Of a DNA stretch of 5,051 nt, positions 5,051 to 5,051 are shown piece after piece. The notes below the pieces were generated by a model, which worked only from the letters and a program-made list of their open reading frames with translations, was not told where the DNA came from and ran no database searches. The DNA comes from an uncultured Clostridia bacterium (lineage in GTDB: Bacteria > Bacillota > Clostridia > Oscillospirales > Oscillospiraceae): positions 1-5,051 of the forward strand of contig CAMVJF010000139.1 in NCBI GenBank assembly GCA_947167725.1, in the 5' to 3' direction. Numbering within the stretch: position 1 is the first letter of the stretch; each line of letters opens with the position of its first letter. The translations under genes and the position numbers were made by a program.

Positions 5051-5051
5051 G

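Noticed and set aside
4971..5051. N-terminal extension of the STAS protein from the open frame reaching the window edge
   Set aside because: There is no start codon in the extension, free-standing STAS antagonists normally begin where MKIEKN does, and a ribosome site stands just before that ATG.

Overview
The window looks like a chromosomal segment of a moderately high-GC gut-type Firmicute (Clostridia, perhaps Oscillospiraceae-like). The basis is the strong AGGAGG-type ribosome sites, a clostridial-style tyrosine recombinase tail, a B. subtilis-type STAS protein and short-spaced genes. The taxon is inferred from gene style only; no marker gene is present.

Left part (1-945): the window opens in the last 34 codons of a tyrosine recombinase on the + strand, the usual end gene of an integrated element. 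About 410 bases of AT-richer, repeat-rich DNA follow with no convincing gene. They hold a GAGA-loop hairpin, paired TACACCA and TACCA repeats, nested inverted repeats and a good intrinsic terminator (409-445). This is where an attachment site would be expected, but its core cannot be fixed from one end. Next is a 46-codon frame with a good ribosome site, apparently frameshifted or decayed. It is followed by five separate inverted repeats in about 130 bases (749-880), the most unusual DNA-level structure here. It could be a remnant of a transfer origin or mobilisation region, or a structured RNA ending in a terminator.

Right part (946-4970): five genes lie head to tail on the minus strand, separated by 8 to 50 bases and probably co-transcribed from right to left. 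In transcription order they are a STAS-domain anti-sigma-factor antagonist, a lipoprotein with an unnamed conserved-looking domain, a small membrane protein resembling DUF3592, an FMN-dependent NAD(P)H oxidoreductase of the flavodoxin-like/azoreductase type, and a 683-residue membrane-anchored protein fusing a HAD phosphatase to a DUF3089 alpha/beta hydrolase. Three of the five are predicted at the membrane or outside it. The unit therefore reads as an envelope-directed set led by a possible phospho-switch regulator. No promoter is visible upstream of the STAS gene, and a possible upstream gene ends about 40 bases before it, so the transcript may start outside the window.

The most interesting items are the HAD-DUF3089 fusion, the lipoprotein domain and its company, and the inverted-repeat cluster beside the recombinase end. 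No CRISPR array, tRNA, rRNA or complete insertion sequence was seen.
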